A DNA stretch of 64,000 nucleotides from Streptomyces cavernae. Lineage in GTDB: Bacteria; Actinomycetota; Actinomycetes; Streptomycetales; Streptomycetaceae. The notes below the pieces were generated by a model. That model ran no database searches. It saw nothing but the letters and a program-made list of their open reading frames with translations, and was not told the origin of the DNA. This document shows positions 55,093 through 63,573 of the stretch, in pieces. Numbering within the stretch: the first letter of the stretch is position 1; each line of letters opens with the position of its first letter. The translations under genes were made by a program, and so were the position numbers. The stretch is taken from positions 242,991 through 306,990 of the forward strand of contig NZ_ML137709.1 of assembly GCF_004023625.1 (NCBI RefSeq), written 5' to 3'.

Positions 55093-55275
55093 TGCCCCAG
55101 TCTCGCAAACCTCCGGAGTACTTCTCGAATGAGTTAAGTGACGGTGACGGTCCGAGTTCGTTGCCTGTTGCGAGGTTCCGGCCGCCGGTCGCGGGGACCG
55201 GTGCCCCAGGCTGCGCAAAGGGACGCTCCGGGCGGCGCGGGATTTCGCCCACACGAGTAACGTATGGAGTTGTAA

Positions 55276-55554
55276 ATGGGCGTTTTTGCCAGGTTTCGCC
55301 GCAAGTCAAAGGCCGCTTCCGGCACTGCCGAGAAGGCGTCGGTGACCGAGGCCGAGGCCGTCGTGTCGACTACGGACATCGCGGCCGCCACCTCGGAGAC
55401 GGAGCCCTCCGGCAACGAGGAGCGCGCCGGAGACGAGGACGGGGCCGCGGCCGCGGTGAAGGGCGACGCGTCCGGTGAGGGCGTCGAGATCCCCAAGCAG
55501 CAGTCCGCTCAGGAGGCGGCCGACAGCGGGGCCGGCGAGGCCGCCCGTAGGTGA
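55276..55554 (+). CDS. Small Glu/Ala-rich hypothetical protein
   Basis: A 92-residue hydrophilic protein: basic start MGVFARFRRKSKAAS, then a low-complexity, acidic body rich in Ala, Glu, Ser and Thr (ATSETEPSGNEERAGDEDG) with no cysteine, no membrane segment and no recognisable fold. Similar proteins, often misnamed gliding motility protein, occur next to the antitoxin-like gene in Streptomyces. The ATG lacks a strong ribosome-binding site. It is divergent from miaA and probably co-transcribed with the following gene 24 bp on. Confidence 0.65.
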   Translation: MGVFARFRRKSKAASGTAEKASVTEAEAVVSTTDIAAATSETEPSGNEERAGDEDGAAAAVKGDASGEGVEIPKQQSAQEAADSGAGEAARR

Positions 55555-55578
55555 CCGACCCGCGCGGGAAGGTGAACG

Positions 55579-55887
55579 ATGGGCCTCCGGGACACGATGA
55601 AAACCAGACTCGCCCCTGCCAAGGGCAAGATGTCGGGCCTCGCGCTGCGGCACGAGGAGAAGATCGAGCACGGCATCGACCGCGCCGCGCGGGTCGCCGA
55701 CAGGACGACCAGGGGCAAGTACAGCACCAGGATCCACACGGGCACGGGCAAGGCGAAGGGTGCCCTGGACCGGTTCGCCCACCAGGAGGGCAAGTCGCAG
55801 GGCACGCCCACTGCCGAGCGGACACCCCCGCCTGCGTCCGAGCCCCCGCCCCCGCCCGCTTCTGAGCCGCCCCCGCCGACTTCCTGA
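55579..55887 (+). CDS. MT0933/Rv0909-family antitoxin-like protein
   Basis: A 102-residue protein. Residues about 20-70 (KIEHGIDRAARVADRTTRGK, YSTRIHTGTGKAKGALDRF) match the MT0933 antitoxin-like family, in which the mycobacterial member Rv0909 is paired with the toxin Rv0910. The last 25 residues are a proline-rich run (PPPASEPPPPP). ATG 24 bp after the preceding small gene, with GGAAGG 8 nt upstream. No SRPBCC-type toxin is adjacent, so either the protein acts alone, its partner is elsewhere, or the family name misleads. The preceding small acidic protein is the only candidate partner. Confidence 0.7.
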   Translation: MGLRDTMKTRLAPAKGKMSGLALRHEEKIEHGIDRAARVADRTTRGKYSTRIHTGTGKAKGALDRFAHQEGKSQGTPTAERTPPPASEPPPPPASEPPPPTS

Positions 55888-56299
55888 TCCGACGCGCGAC
55901 GGCGTGGCGGCGGACGATCGGGCACAGCACGGCGGACGAGTCGGCTCAGGAGGGCGATAGCCGGCACACGACGGCGGAGGACCGCGGAGCACCCCATGCT
56001 CCGGTCCTCCGCCGTCGTGTGCCGCGTGCCGTCGTGTGCCGGAGGCGCCGTCCTGTGCGGGAGGTGCCGTCGTGTGTGCCAGGAGTGCCGTTCTGTGCCA
56101 CGTGCGCCGTCGGTGCCGCAGCCGCGTGCGGCGCCGTGTGCCGCCCAGGCCACCCGGGCCACCCGGGCCACCCGTTGGCCCTACGACCAGGCCGCCACCA
56201 GATAGCCCACGCCGTACGGCGCCTCGTCGTACAGCATTCGGTGCCGCAGCCGCGTGCGGCGCCGTGTGCCGCCCAGGCCACCCGGGCCACCCGTTGGCC
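55888..56299. other. Gap with giant hairpin and duplicated 3' end
   Basis: 412 bp between convergent genes, holding a 63-nt long hairpin (55963-56025), a decayed run of GCCGTCGTGTGCC-like units (56010-56110), and the first copy of a 127/118-bp direct repeat (56110-56355) that overlaps the next gene. No independent gene. Confidence 0.65.
55963..56025. terminator. Very strong bidirectional terminator hairpin
   Basis: Perfect 22-bp outer stem (55963-55984 against 56004-56025), whose outer bases read CGGCACACGACGGCGGAGG, plus an inner GGAGCA/TGCTCC stem in the 19-nt loop. It sits 75 nt after the antitoxin-like gene. Confidence 0.85.
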
Positions 56300-56355
56300 C
56301 TACGACCAGGCCGCCACCAGATAGCCCACGCCGTACGGCGCCTCGTCGTACAGCA
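56110..56355. repeat. Direct repeat of 127/118 bp
   Basis: Copy 1 (56110-56236) and copy 2 (56238-56355) are identical except for an extra CCACCCGGG in copy 1. Copy 2 contains the last 17 codons of the LigB-like gene and its stop; copy 1 duplicates them downstream. Confidence 0.92.
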
Positions 56356-57019
56356 GTGACCCGCCCAGTCCCGCGTCTTCCGCCGCGCCCGCGAGGACCT
56401 GCCAGGGGGCACGGCCGGAGGCCTTCAACTCCGCCGCCAGTTCCGCGTCCAGCGCTTTGAGGGCCGCCACGTCCGCCGACCCCAGGGCGCGCGCGACCGC
56501 CGCGTCGAAGGGCGCCGCCCGCTCGTCGAGGTAACCGGGCGCCTTGAGCGTGCGGCACGCGCTGCCGTCGCCCATCACCAGCAGGGCCACCCGCTCGGCC
56601 TGCGCCCCGATCTCCCGTCCCACCTGGATACACCGCTCGGCCGCGAGGGGTTCCCCCACACCCAGTCCCTCGATCGGGGCATCGGAGAAGTCCGTTCGCT
56701 CCAGCAGCCACGCGGCGACGGCGAGGGAGGGCGGCAGCTCACGCTCCGAGGTGCCGGGGCCGTCTCCCAGGTCTCCCAGGCGTACGTCGAGGTCGACGCC
56801 GAACCCGCGGAAGGAGCCGCGGGTCCCCGCCGCGTGCGGCCCGCGCCCGCTCTGCTCGGCGGGGCCGACGACGACCAGCAGGTCGGGCCGCGCCGCCGCG
56901 AGCACACCCAGAGCGTCCGCGCACGCTTCGCGCGCGGCGGCCAGTTCGGGCGCGGCTCCCGCGGCGACCTCGGGCACGAGCAGGGGCGGGCAGGGGCAGA
57001 CCGCGGCGGCTACAAGCAT
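56300..57019 (-). CDS. LigB-like (class III extradiol dioxygenase fold) protein
   Basis: A 239-residue protein. The N-terminus is MLVAAAVCPCPPLLVPEVAA: in most relatives the motif is CPHPPLLVPE with a metal-binding His, here replaced by Cys. DLLVVVGPAEQSGRG, CIQVGREIGAQAERVALLVM and GDGSACRTLKAPGYLDERAA with PFDAAVARAL are the other conserved stretches. In actinobacteria this gene sits between miaA and miaB (Rv2728c in M. tuberculosis as I recall). Without the His, a dioxygenase activity is doubtful. Its stop codon region is tandemly duplicated (56110-56355). Confidence 0.78.
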   Translation of the reverse strand: MLVAAAVCPCPPLLVPEVAAGAAPELAAAREACADALGVLAAARPDLLVVVGPAEQSGRGPHAAGTRGSFRGFGVDLDVRLGDLGDGPGTSERELPPSLAVAAWLLERTDFSDAPIEGLGVGEPLAAERCIQVGREIGAQAERVALLVMGDGSACRTLKAPGYLDERAAPFDAAVARALGSADVAALKALDAELAAELKASGRAPWQVLAGAAEDAGLGGSLLYDEAPYGVGYLVAAWS

Positions 57020-57101
57020 GATCGGCAGCGTAGCCCCGCCCCTGGGCCGAGTGTCACCGGTCGGTCGCCGCCGAGTGTCAATAGCTGCCGAGTGCCACCG
57101 G

Positions 57102-58637
57102 TCAGTCGCAGCCGCACCCGCTGCCCGTGGCGACCGGCAGCGGCTCGGGGACGCCTACCTTGGGCAGGCCGAGCATCACTCCCGCCGGCTTCCGCGCCTC
57201 GTCCGTCCTCGCCGCCTTCTCGACGTGTCGCTTCTCCCAGGCGTCTCCCGCGCGCGTGGCGCGCACGTTCAGGACGGCTCCCTCGGCGAGCAGGTGGTGG
57301 GGCGCCGCGTAGGTGATCTCGACGGTGACCATGTCGCCGGGACGGACCTCCGCGGTGGGCTTGGTGAAGTGCACCAGACGGTTGTCGGGTGCGCGGCCGG
57401 ACAGGCGGTGGGTGGCGCCGTCCTTGCGGCCCTCCCCCTCGGCGACCATCAGTTCCAGGGTGCGGCCGACCTGCTTCTTGTTCTCCTCCCAGGAGATCTC
57501 CTCCTGAAGGGCGACGAGACGCTCGTAACGCGCCTGGACGACCTCCTTGGGAATCTGGTTCTCCATCGTGGCCGCCGGGGTGCCGGGGCGCTTGGAGTAC
57601 TGGAAGGTGAAGGCCTGCGCGAAGCGGGCCTCGCGAACCACGTGCAGGGTCTGTTCGAAGTCCTCCTCGGTCTCGCCTGGGAAGCCCACGATGATGTCGG
57701 TGGTGATCGCCGCGTGCGGGATCGCCTCCCGCACCTTGCGGATGATGCCCAGGTAGCGCTCCTGACGGTAGGAGCGGCGCATCGCCTTCAGAACGGTGTC
57801 CGAGCCCGACTGCAGCGGCATGTGCAGCTGGGGCATCACGTTCGGGGTCTCGGCCATGGCGGCGATCACGTCGTCCGTGAAGTCGCGGGGGTGCGGCGAG
57901 GTGAAGCGCACGCGCTCCAGGCCGTCGATCGTGCCGCAGGCCCGCAGGAGCTTGCTGAAGGCCTCACGGTCGCCGATGTCGGACCCGTAGGCGTTGACGT
58001 TCTGCCCGAGCAGGGTGATCTCCGAGACGCCCTCGTCGACCAGTGCCTCGATCTCGGCCAGGATGTCGCCTGTCCGGCGGTCCTTCTCCTTGCCGCGGAG
58101 CGCGGGGACGATGCAGAAGGTACAGGTGTTGTTACAGCCGACGGAGATGGAGACCCACGCGGCGTACGCGCTCTCGCGGCGGGTCGGGAGCGTGGACGGG
58201 AACGCCTCCAGCGCCTCGGCGATCTCGACCTGCGCCTCCTCCTGGACGCGGGCGCGCTCCAGGAGGACGGGCAGCTTGCCGATGTTGTGCGTCCCGAAGA
58301 CGACGTCCACCCAGGGCGCCTTCTTCACGATGGTGTCGCGGTCCTTCTGCGCTAGGCAGCCGCCGACGGCGATCTGCATCCCCGGGCGCCCGGCCTTCTT
58401 CGGGGCGAGCCGGCCGAGGTTGCCGTACAGCCTGTTGTCGGCGTTCTCACGCACCGCGCACGTGTTGAAGACGACGACGTCCGCGTCACCGTCCGAGCCC
58501 TCGGGGGCGCGTACGTAGCCGGCCTCCTCCAGGAGCCCGGAGAGCCTCTCGGAGTCGTGGACGTTCATCTGGCACCCGTAGGTGCGCACCTCGTATGTCT
58601 TGACGCCCACTGCCAGGCTCCGGTCACTGCTGCTCAT
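57102..58637 (-). CDS. miaB: tRNA-2-methylthio-N6-dimethylallyladenosine synthase
   Basis: A 511-residue radical SAM methylthiotransferase acting after MiaA on A37. The N-terminal UPF0004 domain has [18 protein letters not shown] and two further cluster cysteines ([24 protein letters not shown]). The radical SAM cluster is [20 protein letters not shown] (Cys-x3-Cys-x2-Cys, about residues 165-172). The TRAM domain (about 390-460) precedes a Streptomyces-type tail rich in Lys/Ala that ends in [10 protein letters not shown]. The length is longer than E. coli MiaB because of this tail. The ATG (MSSSDRSL) is the only sensible start. Confidence 0.96.
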   Translation of the reverse strand: MSSSDRSLAVGVKTYEVRTYGCQMNVHDSERLSGLLEEAGYVRAPEGSDGDADVVVFNTCAVRENADNRLYGNLGRLAPKKAGRPGMQIAVGGCLAQKDRDTIVKKAPWVDVVFGTHNIGKLPVLLERARVQEEAQVEIAEALEAFPSTLPTRRESAYAAWVSISVGCNNTCTFCIVPALRGKEKDRRTGDILAEIEALVDEGVSEITLLGQNVNAYGSDIGDREAFSKLLRACGTIDGLERVRFTSPHPRDFTDDVIAAMAETPNVMPQLHMPLQSGSDTVLKAMRRSYRQERYLGIIRKVREAIPHAAITTDIIVGFPGETEEDFEQTLHVVREARFAQAFTFQYSKRPGTPAATMENQIPKEVVQARYERLVALQEEISWEENKKQVGRTLELMVAEGEGRKDGATHRLSGRAPDNRLVHFTKPTAEVRPGDMVTVEITYAAPHHLLAEGAVLNVRATRAGDAWEKRHVEKAARTDEARKPAGVMLGLPKVGVPEPLPVATGSGCGCD

Positions 58638-58703
58638 GCGACAAGGGTAGGCGGTGCGGGCCGTACGCCCGAACGGGTTGTGGACGGCCCGCCGGTGAAC
58701 GGG

Positions 58704-59129
58704 TCATTCCGCGCCCGGGCCGGGGCCGTCCGCGCCGGGGACCCAGCCCTGGCGTCGCAGTACGCCGGACACGTCCGGCGCCCGGTAGTGCTCCCCCTTG
58801 AGGACCTTGCCGTCGACCCGGCGGGCGATCCGGCCGTCGGGACCGCGCTTGGACATGTTGGCGCGGTGGATCTCGGCGATGACCTCGTCCAGGCCGATGC
58901 CGTGCACGAGGGCGGTGCCGTACGCCACGTAGACCACGTCGGCCAGTTCGTGGGCCAGCTGGTCCAGGGGCCCGGTCACGGACACCTCGGCGACCTCGGC
59001 GGCCTCCTCCGCCAGGAGTTCGCCCCGGTGGGTGGCGAGTTCGGGAGAGACCTCGGTCGGTGTGCTGCGGGCGTCGAGGCCGAACGCCAGGTGGAATTCG
59101 CGGACGAGATCGGCGGGTGAGGAGTGCAT
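58704..59129 (-). CDS. MazG-like nucleotide pyrophosphohydrolase
   Basis: A 141-residue all-helical NTP-PPase of the MazG/HisE-like superfamily. The metal-binding glutamates are in RGELLAEEAAEVAEV (E-x2-E-x3-E type) and, 14 residues later, LAHELADVVYVAYG (E-x2-D). A short basic loop RANMSKRGPDGRIARR and VLKGEHYRAPDVSGVL complete the fold. House-cleaning of non-canonical nucleotides is the expected role; substrate unknown. The ATG (MHSSPADLVREF) has no competing start. 66 bp upstream of the miaB start, same strand. Confidence 0.85.
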   Translation of the reverse strand: MHSSPADLVREFHLAFGLDARSTPTEVSPELATHRGELLAEEAAEVAEVSVTGPLDQLAHELADVVYVAYGTALVHGIGLDEVIAEIHRANMSKRGPDGRIARRVDGKVLKGEHYRAPDVSGVLRRQGWVPGADGPGPGAE

Positions 59130-59461
59130 TCTGTGAGCCTAACGAGGTCTTTGAGACAGCGCGTGCCTGCGTTGCGTAGGCTTCTTGAGCCTTCAAACAC
59201 GGTCGTGTGTACGGCAGTTGGCCCGCCGGGCGCACGGCGGCACGTGGCAGTACCTCGCGCAGCGGCGCCCCGGACGGGCGACACCGGCGAGCCGGGCCGA
59301 CGGGGGCTGCGGAGCAACGAGGACCACGGGTGATCGTCGGCATCGCGCGCCGCCGCCCCAACGCCCCACCTCCGCTTGCCCCGTCGTCGTGCCGTCTGCG
59401 GCCGAGAGGCTCCCGCGGCTCCCCAGGCCGTCAGGAACGAACAGGAACACTAAGGAATCCC
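59130..59461. promoter_or_regulatory. Divergent region, MazG-like gene / amidase
   Basis: 332 bp with promoters for both outward genes. TTGAGA at about 59150 followed by TAGGCT near 59176 is a poor match (20-nt spacer). No operator or hairpin seen. The last bases, AAGGAATCCC, are the amidase ribosome-binding site. Confidence 0.3.
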
Positions 59462-60580
59462 ATGACCGTTCCACCCACACCCCCCTCCCACCGAACCTCC
59501 TCCCGTCTCAGCCGCCGCGGTCTGATCGGTGCCGCGAGCGCCGTCGCTGTGGGCGCCGTGGTCACGCCCACCGTGATGGCGGCCACGACGGACGACTCCT
59601 CCGGCGACGCCGACGGGTCGACGACCGAGGCGTTCCCCAAGACCCGGGCCGAGGCGGCCACCGGCGAGGCGCCGGTCGAGACCGCTTTCCCCCTCGTCTA
59701 CGTCGGTGTGCGCTGGTCGGGAACCGGCGACGCCGCCGGCGGAGGCATCCGGCTGACCGCTGCCGACGGCAGCCTCGGCGCCTGGAAGTCACTGAGCGGC
59801 AGCGGCTGTTCGGAGGGCGAGGGCGGGGCGCTCCTCATCCCCGCCCGGGAGGCGTCCGGTTACGAGGTGAAGGCCCCGGACGGCGCCGACGGTCTGCGTT
59901 CGCTGGCCCTCGACACCGTGCACGGGCCGCGGCGCGAGGTGGCCGTTCCGGCAGACACCACCCGGGTGCGCGGGGTCGCGTATCTGTCGCGGGCTGCCTG
60001 GGGTGCGGACGAGTCACTGCGCTTCAAGCCCGACGGTTCCGAGAACACGCCCACCGCGTACTACCCGTTCCAGACCATCACGGTGCATCACACCGCCACC
60101 CCGAACGACGATCCGGACCCGGCCGCCACCGTGCGCGCGATCTACCAGTTCCACGCGGTCACCAACGACTGGGGCGACATCGGGTACCACTTCCTCATCG
60201 ACGAGGAGGGACGCATCTACGAGGGGCGCTACTCGGGGGACGACGGTATTCCCGCGCACAACGCGGACGGGAAGCTGGTCACCGCCTTCCACGTGGGCGG
60301 CTTCAACTCCGGCAACCTCGGGATCGCCCTCCTCGGCACACTGGTGGACCAGGGCCCCACGGACGCCGCCCGGGCCTCCCTCACCCGGCTGATCCGCGTC
60401 CTCGTCCGTTTCCACGGCGTGGACCCCAAGGCACAGGTGACCTACGTCAACCCCGTCAACGGCACCAAGAAGGACGTCCCGGAGATCAGCGGTCACCGCG
60501 ACTGGATGGAGACGGAGTGCCCGGGCGCGACGATGTACGCGGAACTGGCGGCGCTGCGGGACGCGGTGGGCGGGCGGTGA
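59462..60580 (+). CDS. Tat-exported N-acetylmuramoyl-L-alanine amidase (PGRP-like)
   Basis: A 372-residue exported amidase. Twin-arginine signal SRLSRRGLIGAASAVAVGAV at residues about 14-34. The amidase_2/PGRP domain (about 170-360) starts with YLSRAAWGADESLRF and carries zinc ligands His in TITVHHTATPND, His in NSGNLGIALLG-adjacent AFHVGGF, and the C-terminal SGHRDWMETECPG, with FLIDEEGRIYEGRY. It cleaves the amide between N-acetylmuramate and the peptide. The length and the preceding Ser/Asp-rich linker are usual for Streptomyces. The Tat route implies folding with its metal before export. Confidence 0.92.
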   Translation: MTVPPTPPSHRTSSRLSRRGLIGAASAVAVGAVVTPTVMAATTDDSSGDADGSTTEAFPKTRAEAATGEAPVETAFPLVYVGVRWSGTGDAAGGGIRLTAADGSLGAWKSLSGSGCSEGEGGALLIPAREASGYEVKAPDGADGLRSLALDTVHGPRREVAVPADTTRVRGVAYLSRAAWGADESLRFKPDGSENTPTAYYPFQTITVHHTATPNDDPDPAATVRAIYQFHAVTNDWGDIGYHFLIDEEGRIYEGRYSGDDGIPAHNADGKLVTAFHVGGFNSGNLGIALLGTLVDQGPTDAARASLTRLIRVLVRFHGVDPKAQVTYVNPVNGTKKDVPEISGHRDWMETECPGATMYAELAALRDAVGGR

Positions 60581-61016
60581 GCTGAACCGTCCGGGTGTGC
60601 TCGGCCGGGCTGACCTTGGTGCGGTTCCTGCTCGGCTGGGCCGCTCCGGAGTGGTCCTTGACCGGCTGGGCCGCTCCGGAGTGGTCCTTGACCGGCTGGG
60701 CCGCTCCGGAGTGGTCCTTGACCGGCTGGGCCGCTCCGGAGTGGTCCTTGATCGGCTGGGCCGGTCCGGAGTGGTTCCCGATCTGCTGGCTTGGGCGGAG
60801 CGGTTCCCGACCGGCCTGCTCGTCCGGAGTGGTTCCCGATCTGCCGGCTTGTCCGGAGCGGTTCCCGATGATCTGGGCCGGTCCGGAGCGGTCCCTGGCC
60901 CGCTCGTCCGAAGCGGTCCCCGGCTGGCTCGCCAGAGCTGGGCAGTGGGTGCACGGCGGGGCGTGCGTGTGCCCCGCCCTGGTCATCCGGGGCGGCAGGC
61001 TGGCAGGATCGCGCGC
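60581..61016. other. Repeat-filled gap before the TAXI gene
   Basis: 436 bp, mostly the 30-bp array at 60631-60780 and its decayed continuation to about 60930. The TAXI gene promoter must lie in its right end but is not recognisable. All six frames are nearly open because of the repeat, which creates spurious long frames on both strands. Confidence 0.65.
60631..60780. repeat. 30-bp tandem repeat x5
   Basis: Three perfect copies (60661-60750) of the unit CTGGGCCGCTCCGGAGTGGT plus CCTTGACCGG (permuted), flanked by one slightly diverged copy on each side and a decayed tail to about 60930. Confidence 0.92.
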
Positions 61017-62015
61017 ATGCCCAAGCCATTCCCCCCGATCGGCAGACGCCGCGCGCTGCAGGGTTCCGCGGCCGCGTTCGTGGCCTTCGGACTGCTGTTG
61101 TGGTGGCTGCTGCCGATAGGGGAGAGATCGCCCGGCGGAGACGTGACCTTCAGCACGGGTTCCCAGAAGGGCGTGTACCAGCAGTACGGGGGCCTGCTGA
61201 AGGACGCGCTGGCGGAGGACATGCCCAGCCTCGACGTACGGCTCTGGGAGAGCGAAGGGTCGCAGGAGAACGTCGAACGGGTGGCCACCGGGCAGGCCGA
61301 CTTCACCATCGCGGCAGCCGATGCGGTCGCCAAGTACCGCCTGGACCAGCGTTCGGGGTGGGGCCGGCTGCGCGGCTGCGCCCGGCTGTACGACGACTAC
61401 GTCCAGCTGGTCGTGCCGCGCGCCTCGTCCGTGCACTCGGTGGCGGACCTGGAGGGCAAGAAGGTCGCGATAGGACAGCCCGGCTCCGGGGTGCGGCTGA
61501 TCTCCGAGCGGATCCTGGTGGCTTCCGGGCTCGACCCGAACAAGGACATCAAGGCCGTGTCCAGCAGCATCGCCACCATGTCCGAGCAACTCAGGCGCGG
61601 GGAGATCGCGGCGTTCTTCTGGTCCGGCGGGCTGCCCACGGGGGCCGTGGCCTCGCTCGCGGAAACCTTCGACATCCGGCTCGTCCCGCTCGGCGGCGAC
61701 CTCGTCGAGAAACTCCACAAGCAGGGCGGGGTCTCGGTCTACTACCGGGCGGCGGACATTCCCGCCGATGCGTACAAGGAGGTCCAGGAGGGGCAGGCCG
61801 TGCAGACGGTGGCGGTGGCGAACATCCTGGTGACCCGCGCGGGCGTCGACACGAAACTCACCGAGCGCTTCACCCGGACGGTGATCGACAGCCGGGACAG
61901 CATCGGGCAGGAGGTGCACTCGGCGCAGTTGGTCGACCTGCGCACCGCCATCTACACGGATCCGCTGGAACTGCACGAGGGCGCGGCACGGTACTACCGC
62001 TCGGTGAAGCCGTAG
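61017..62015 (+). CDS. TAXI-family solute-binding protein
   Basis: A 332-residue extracytoplasmic binding protein. Basic start MPKPFPPIGRRRALQGSAAA and an uncleaved-looking hydrophobic anchor (FVAFGLLLWWLLP, residues about 22-34). The TAXI core: VTFSTGSQKGVYQQYGGLLK, SQENVERVATGQADFTIAAA, VSSSIATMSEQLRRGEIAAF, and ADIPADAYKEVQEGQAVQTV. TAXI proteins bind small carboxylates, glutamate or similar and often work with TRAP membrane subunits; none is present here. The adjacent convergent sensor kinase and its regulator suggest a sensing role. Start ATG at 61017 has AGGA 7 nt upstream; the open frame extends through the repeats and is rejected. Confidence 0.82.
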   Translation: MPKPFPPIGRRRALQGSAAAFVAFGLLLWWLLPIGERSPGGDVTFSTGSQKGVYQQYGGLLKDALAEDMPSLDVRLWESEGSQENVERVATGQADFTIAAADAVAKYRLDQRSGWGRLRGCARLYDDYVQLVVPRASSVHSVADLEGKKVAIGQPGSGVRLISERILVASGLDPNKDIKAVSSSIATMSEQLRRGEIAAFFWSGGLPTGAVASLAETFDIRLVPLGGDLVEKLHKQGGVSVYYRAADIPADAYKEVQEGQAVQTVAVANILVTRAGVDTKLTERFTRTVIDSRDSIGQEVHSAQLVDLRTAIYTDPLELHEGAARYYRSVKP

Positions 62016-62139
62016 CGGGTCCCGCTCCCCGGCGCTCTCCGACCACACCGCGCGACCGCGCCACACGTAAACCGTCCAGGGAGACCGCCACCGCCCAGGG
62101 AGACCGCACCGCACCCGACTGCCCGCCCGCGCCCACTCC

Positions 62140-63564
62140 TCAGATGCCGGAAGGACCCCTCTCGGGTCTGACGCGCGGCACAGTCACCGTCACCGTCAGG
62201 CCGTGCGGTTCGTGATGGGTGTAGGCGATCGTGCCGCCGCCCGCTGAGAGCAGTGCGCGGGAGATGGACAGACCGAGGCCGGAGCCCTTGATGTTCTGGT
62301 GGCGACCGCTGCGCCAGAAGCGGTCGCCGATGCGGGTGAGTTCTTCGTCGGTGAGGCCGGGACCGGCGTCGGTGACGACGACCTTCGAAACTTCCCCGTT
62401 CGAGGTGACGGAGACCTCGACCCGTTCCCCTTCGGGAGTGAACTTCAGGGCGTTGTCGATGACCGCGTCGAGGGCACTGGAGAGCGTGACCGGGTCGGCC
62501 CAGGCGGTGGTGGCGGGGCAGTCGCCGACGAGTCGTACGCCCTTGAGCTCGGCTACCGGTTCCCAGGCCGCGACGCGCTCCGCGGTCAGCGCGCCGATGT
62601 CGGTGAGCCGGAGGTCGGCCTGCGCGTGTTCGGCGAGGGCCAGGTCGAGCAGGTCGTCGAGGACCTGTGCCAGACGTTTGCCCTCGGTGCGGACCGAGGC
62701 GATCTCCTCGTTGCCCTCCGGCAGTTCGAGGGCGAGAAGTTCGATGCGCAGCAGCAACGCAGAGAGCGGGTTGCGCAGTTGGTGCGAGGCGTCGGCGACG
62801 AAGGCGCGCTGCTGCTCCAGGACGTCCTCCACGTTGTCCGCCATCTCGTTGAACGACCGGGCCAGACGCCTGAGTTCGGGCGGTCCGCCGGCCGCGGCGA
62901 CCCGTGCGTTCAGCCGCCCGGTGGCGATGTCGTGGGTGGTCGCGTCGAGAATCCGTACGGGCTTGAGCACCCAGCCGGTGAGCCGCAGCGCGGCACCCAC
63001 CGCGAGCAGCATCGCGGCGGCCTCCCCGAGACCGATGACGAGCCACCCGTGCAGGGTCTTGGAACGCATCTGCCCGGTGGGCGAGTCGGTGACGACCACC
63101 GCGACGACGTCACCGTCCCGGATGACCGGTGAGGCGACGACCAGCCGTTTCTTGCTGTCCCAGGGCCAGATCTGTGCCGGGTCGTGGCTGCGCCGCCCCA
63201 GCAGCGCCTCCTCGAAAGCGTCACGCCCCTCGCCCTTCGCGGGCAGGTACCAGGTCTCGGGGGCGTGCGCCATGGCGGAGTGGTCTCGGTAGAAGACGCC
63301 TGCGCGGATCCCGTAGACCTCGTCGTACTGCTGCAGCTCGCTACGCAGCGTAACCCCGCGCTGTCCCTCGGGGCCTACCCGCGAGCCGGTGGGGCGGTCG
63401 GTGACGAACTGTGCGAGGGACGCGAAGCGGGCGGCGTCGTCGATCCGGTCGACGACGACCTCCTGCTGCTGCGCGGCGGCGAGGCTCACCGCGAGCGGAA
63501 CGCCTAGCGCGAGCAGGACCGCCGCCATGAGGACGATGAGCAGCGGAAGAAGACGTGTGCGCAC
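62140..63564 (-). CDS. Sensor histidine kinase
   Basis: A 474-residue membrane sensor. First helix LLPLLIVLMAAVLLALGVPL, an extracytoplasmic domain of about 125 residues, a second helix WLVIGLGEAAAMLLAVGAAL, then HAMP (TGWVLKPVRILDATTHDIAT). The H-box is FVADASHQLRNPLSALLLRI (phospho-His in ASHQL), with N-box DAVIDNALKFTPEGERVEVS, G1 VVVTDAGPGLTDEELTRIGD and G2 KGSGLGLSISRALLSAGGGT. All catalytic motifs are intact. It lies 9 bp downstream of the response regulator gene. It is convergent with the TAXI protein, a possible ligand-presenting partner (inference). Confidence 0.93.
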   Translation of the reverse strand: MRTRLLPLLIVLMAAVLLALGVPLAVSLAAAQQQEVVVDRIDDAARFASLAQFVTDRPTGSRVGPEGQRGVTLRSELQQYDEVYGIRAGVFYRDHSAMAHAPETWYLPAKGEGRDAFEEALLGRRSHDPAQIWPWDSKKRLVVASPVIRDGDVVAVVVTDSPTGQMRSKTLHGWLVIGLGEAAAMLLAVGAALRLTGWVLKPVRILDATTHDIATGRLNARVAAAGGPPELRRLARSFNEMADNVEDVLEQQRAFVADASHQLRNPLSALLLRIELLALELPEGNEEIASVRTEGKRLAQVLDDLLDLALAEHAQADLRLTDIGALTAERVAAWEPVAELKGVRLVGDCPATTAWADPVTLSSALDAVIDNALKFTPEGERVEVSVTSNGEVSKVVVTDAGPGLTDEELTRIGDRFWRSGRHQNIKGSGLGLSISRALLSAGGGTIAYTHHEPHGLTVTVTVPRVRPERGPSGI

Positions 63565-63573
63565 CCGTCCCCG

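Noticed and set aside
60631..60780. CRISPR array
   Set aside because: Contiguous 30-bp repeats without spacers.
60486..62114. 542-codon open frame on the minus strand over the amidase end, repeats and TAXI gene
   Set aside because: Opposite the TAXI gene and made largely of the 30-bp repeat (QPVKDHSGAA units); no ribosome-binding site, no motif.
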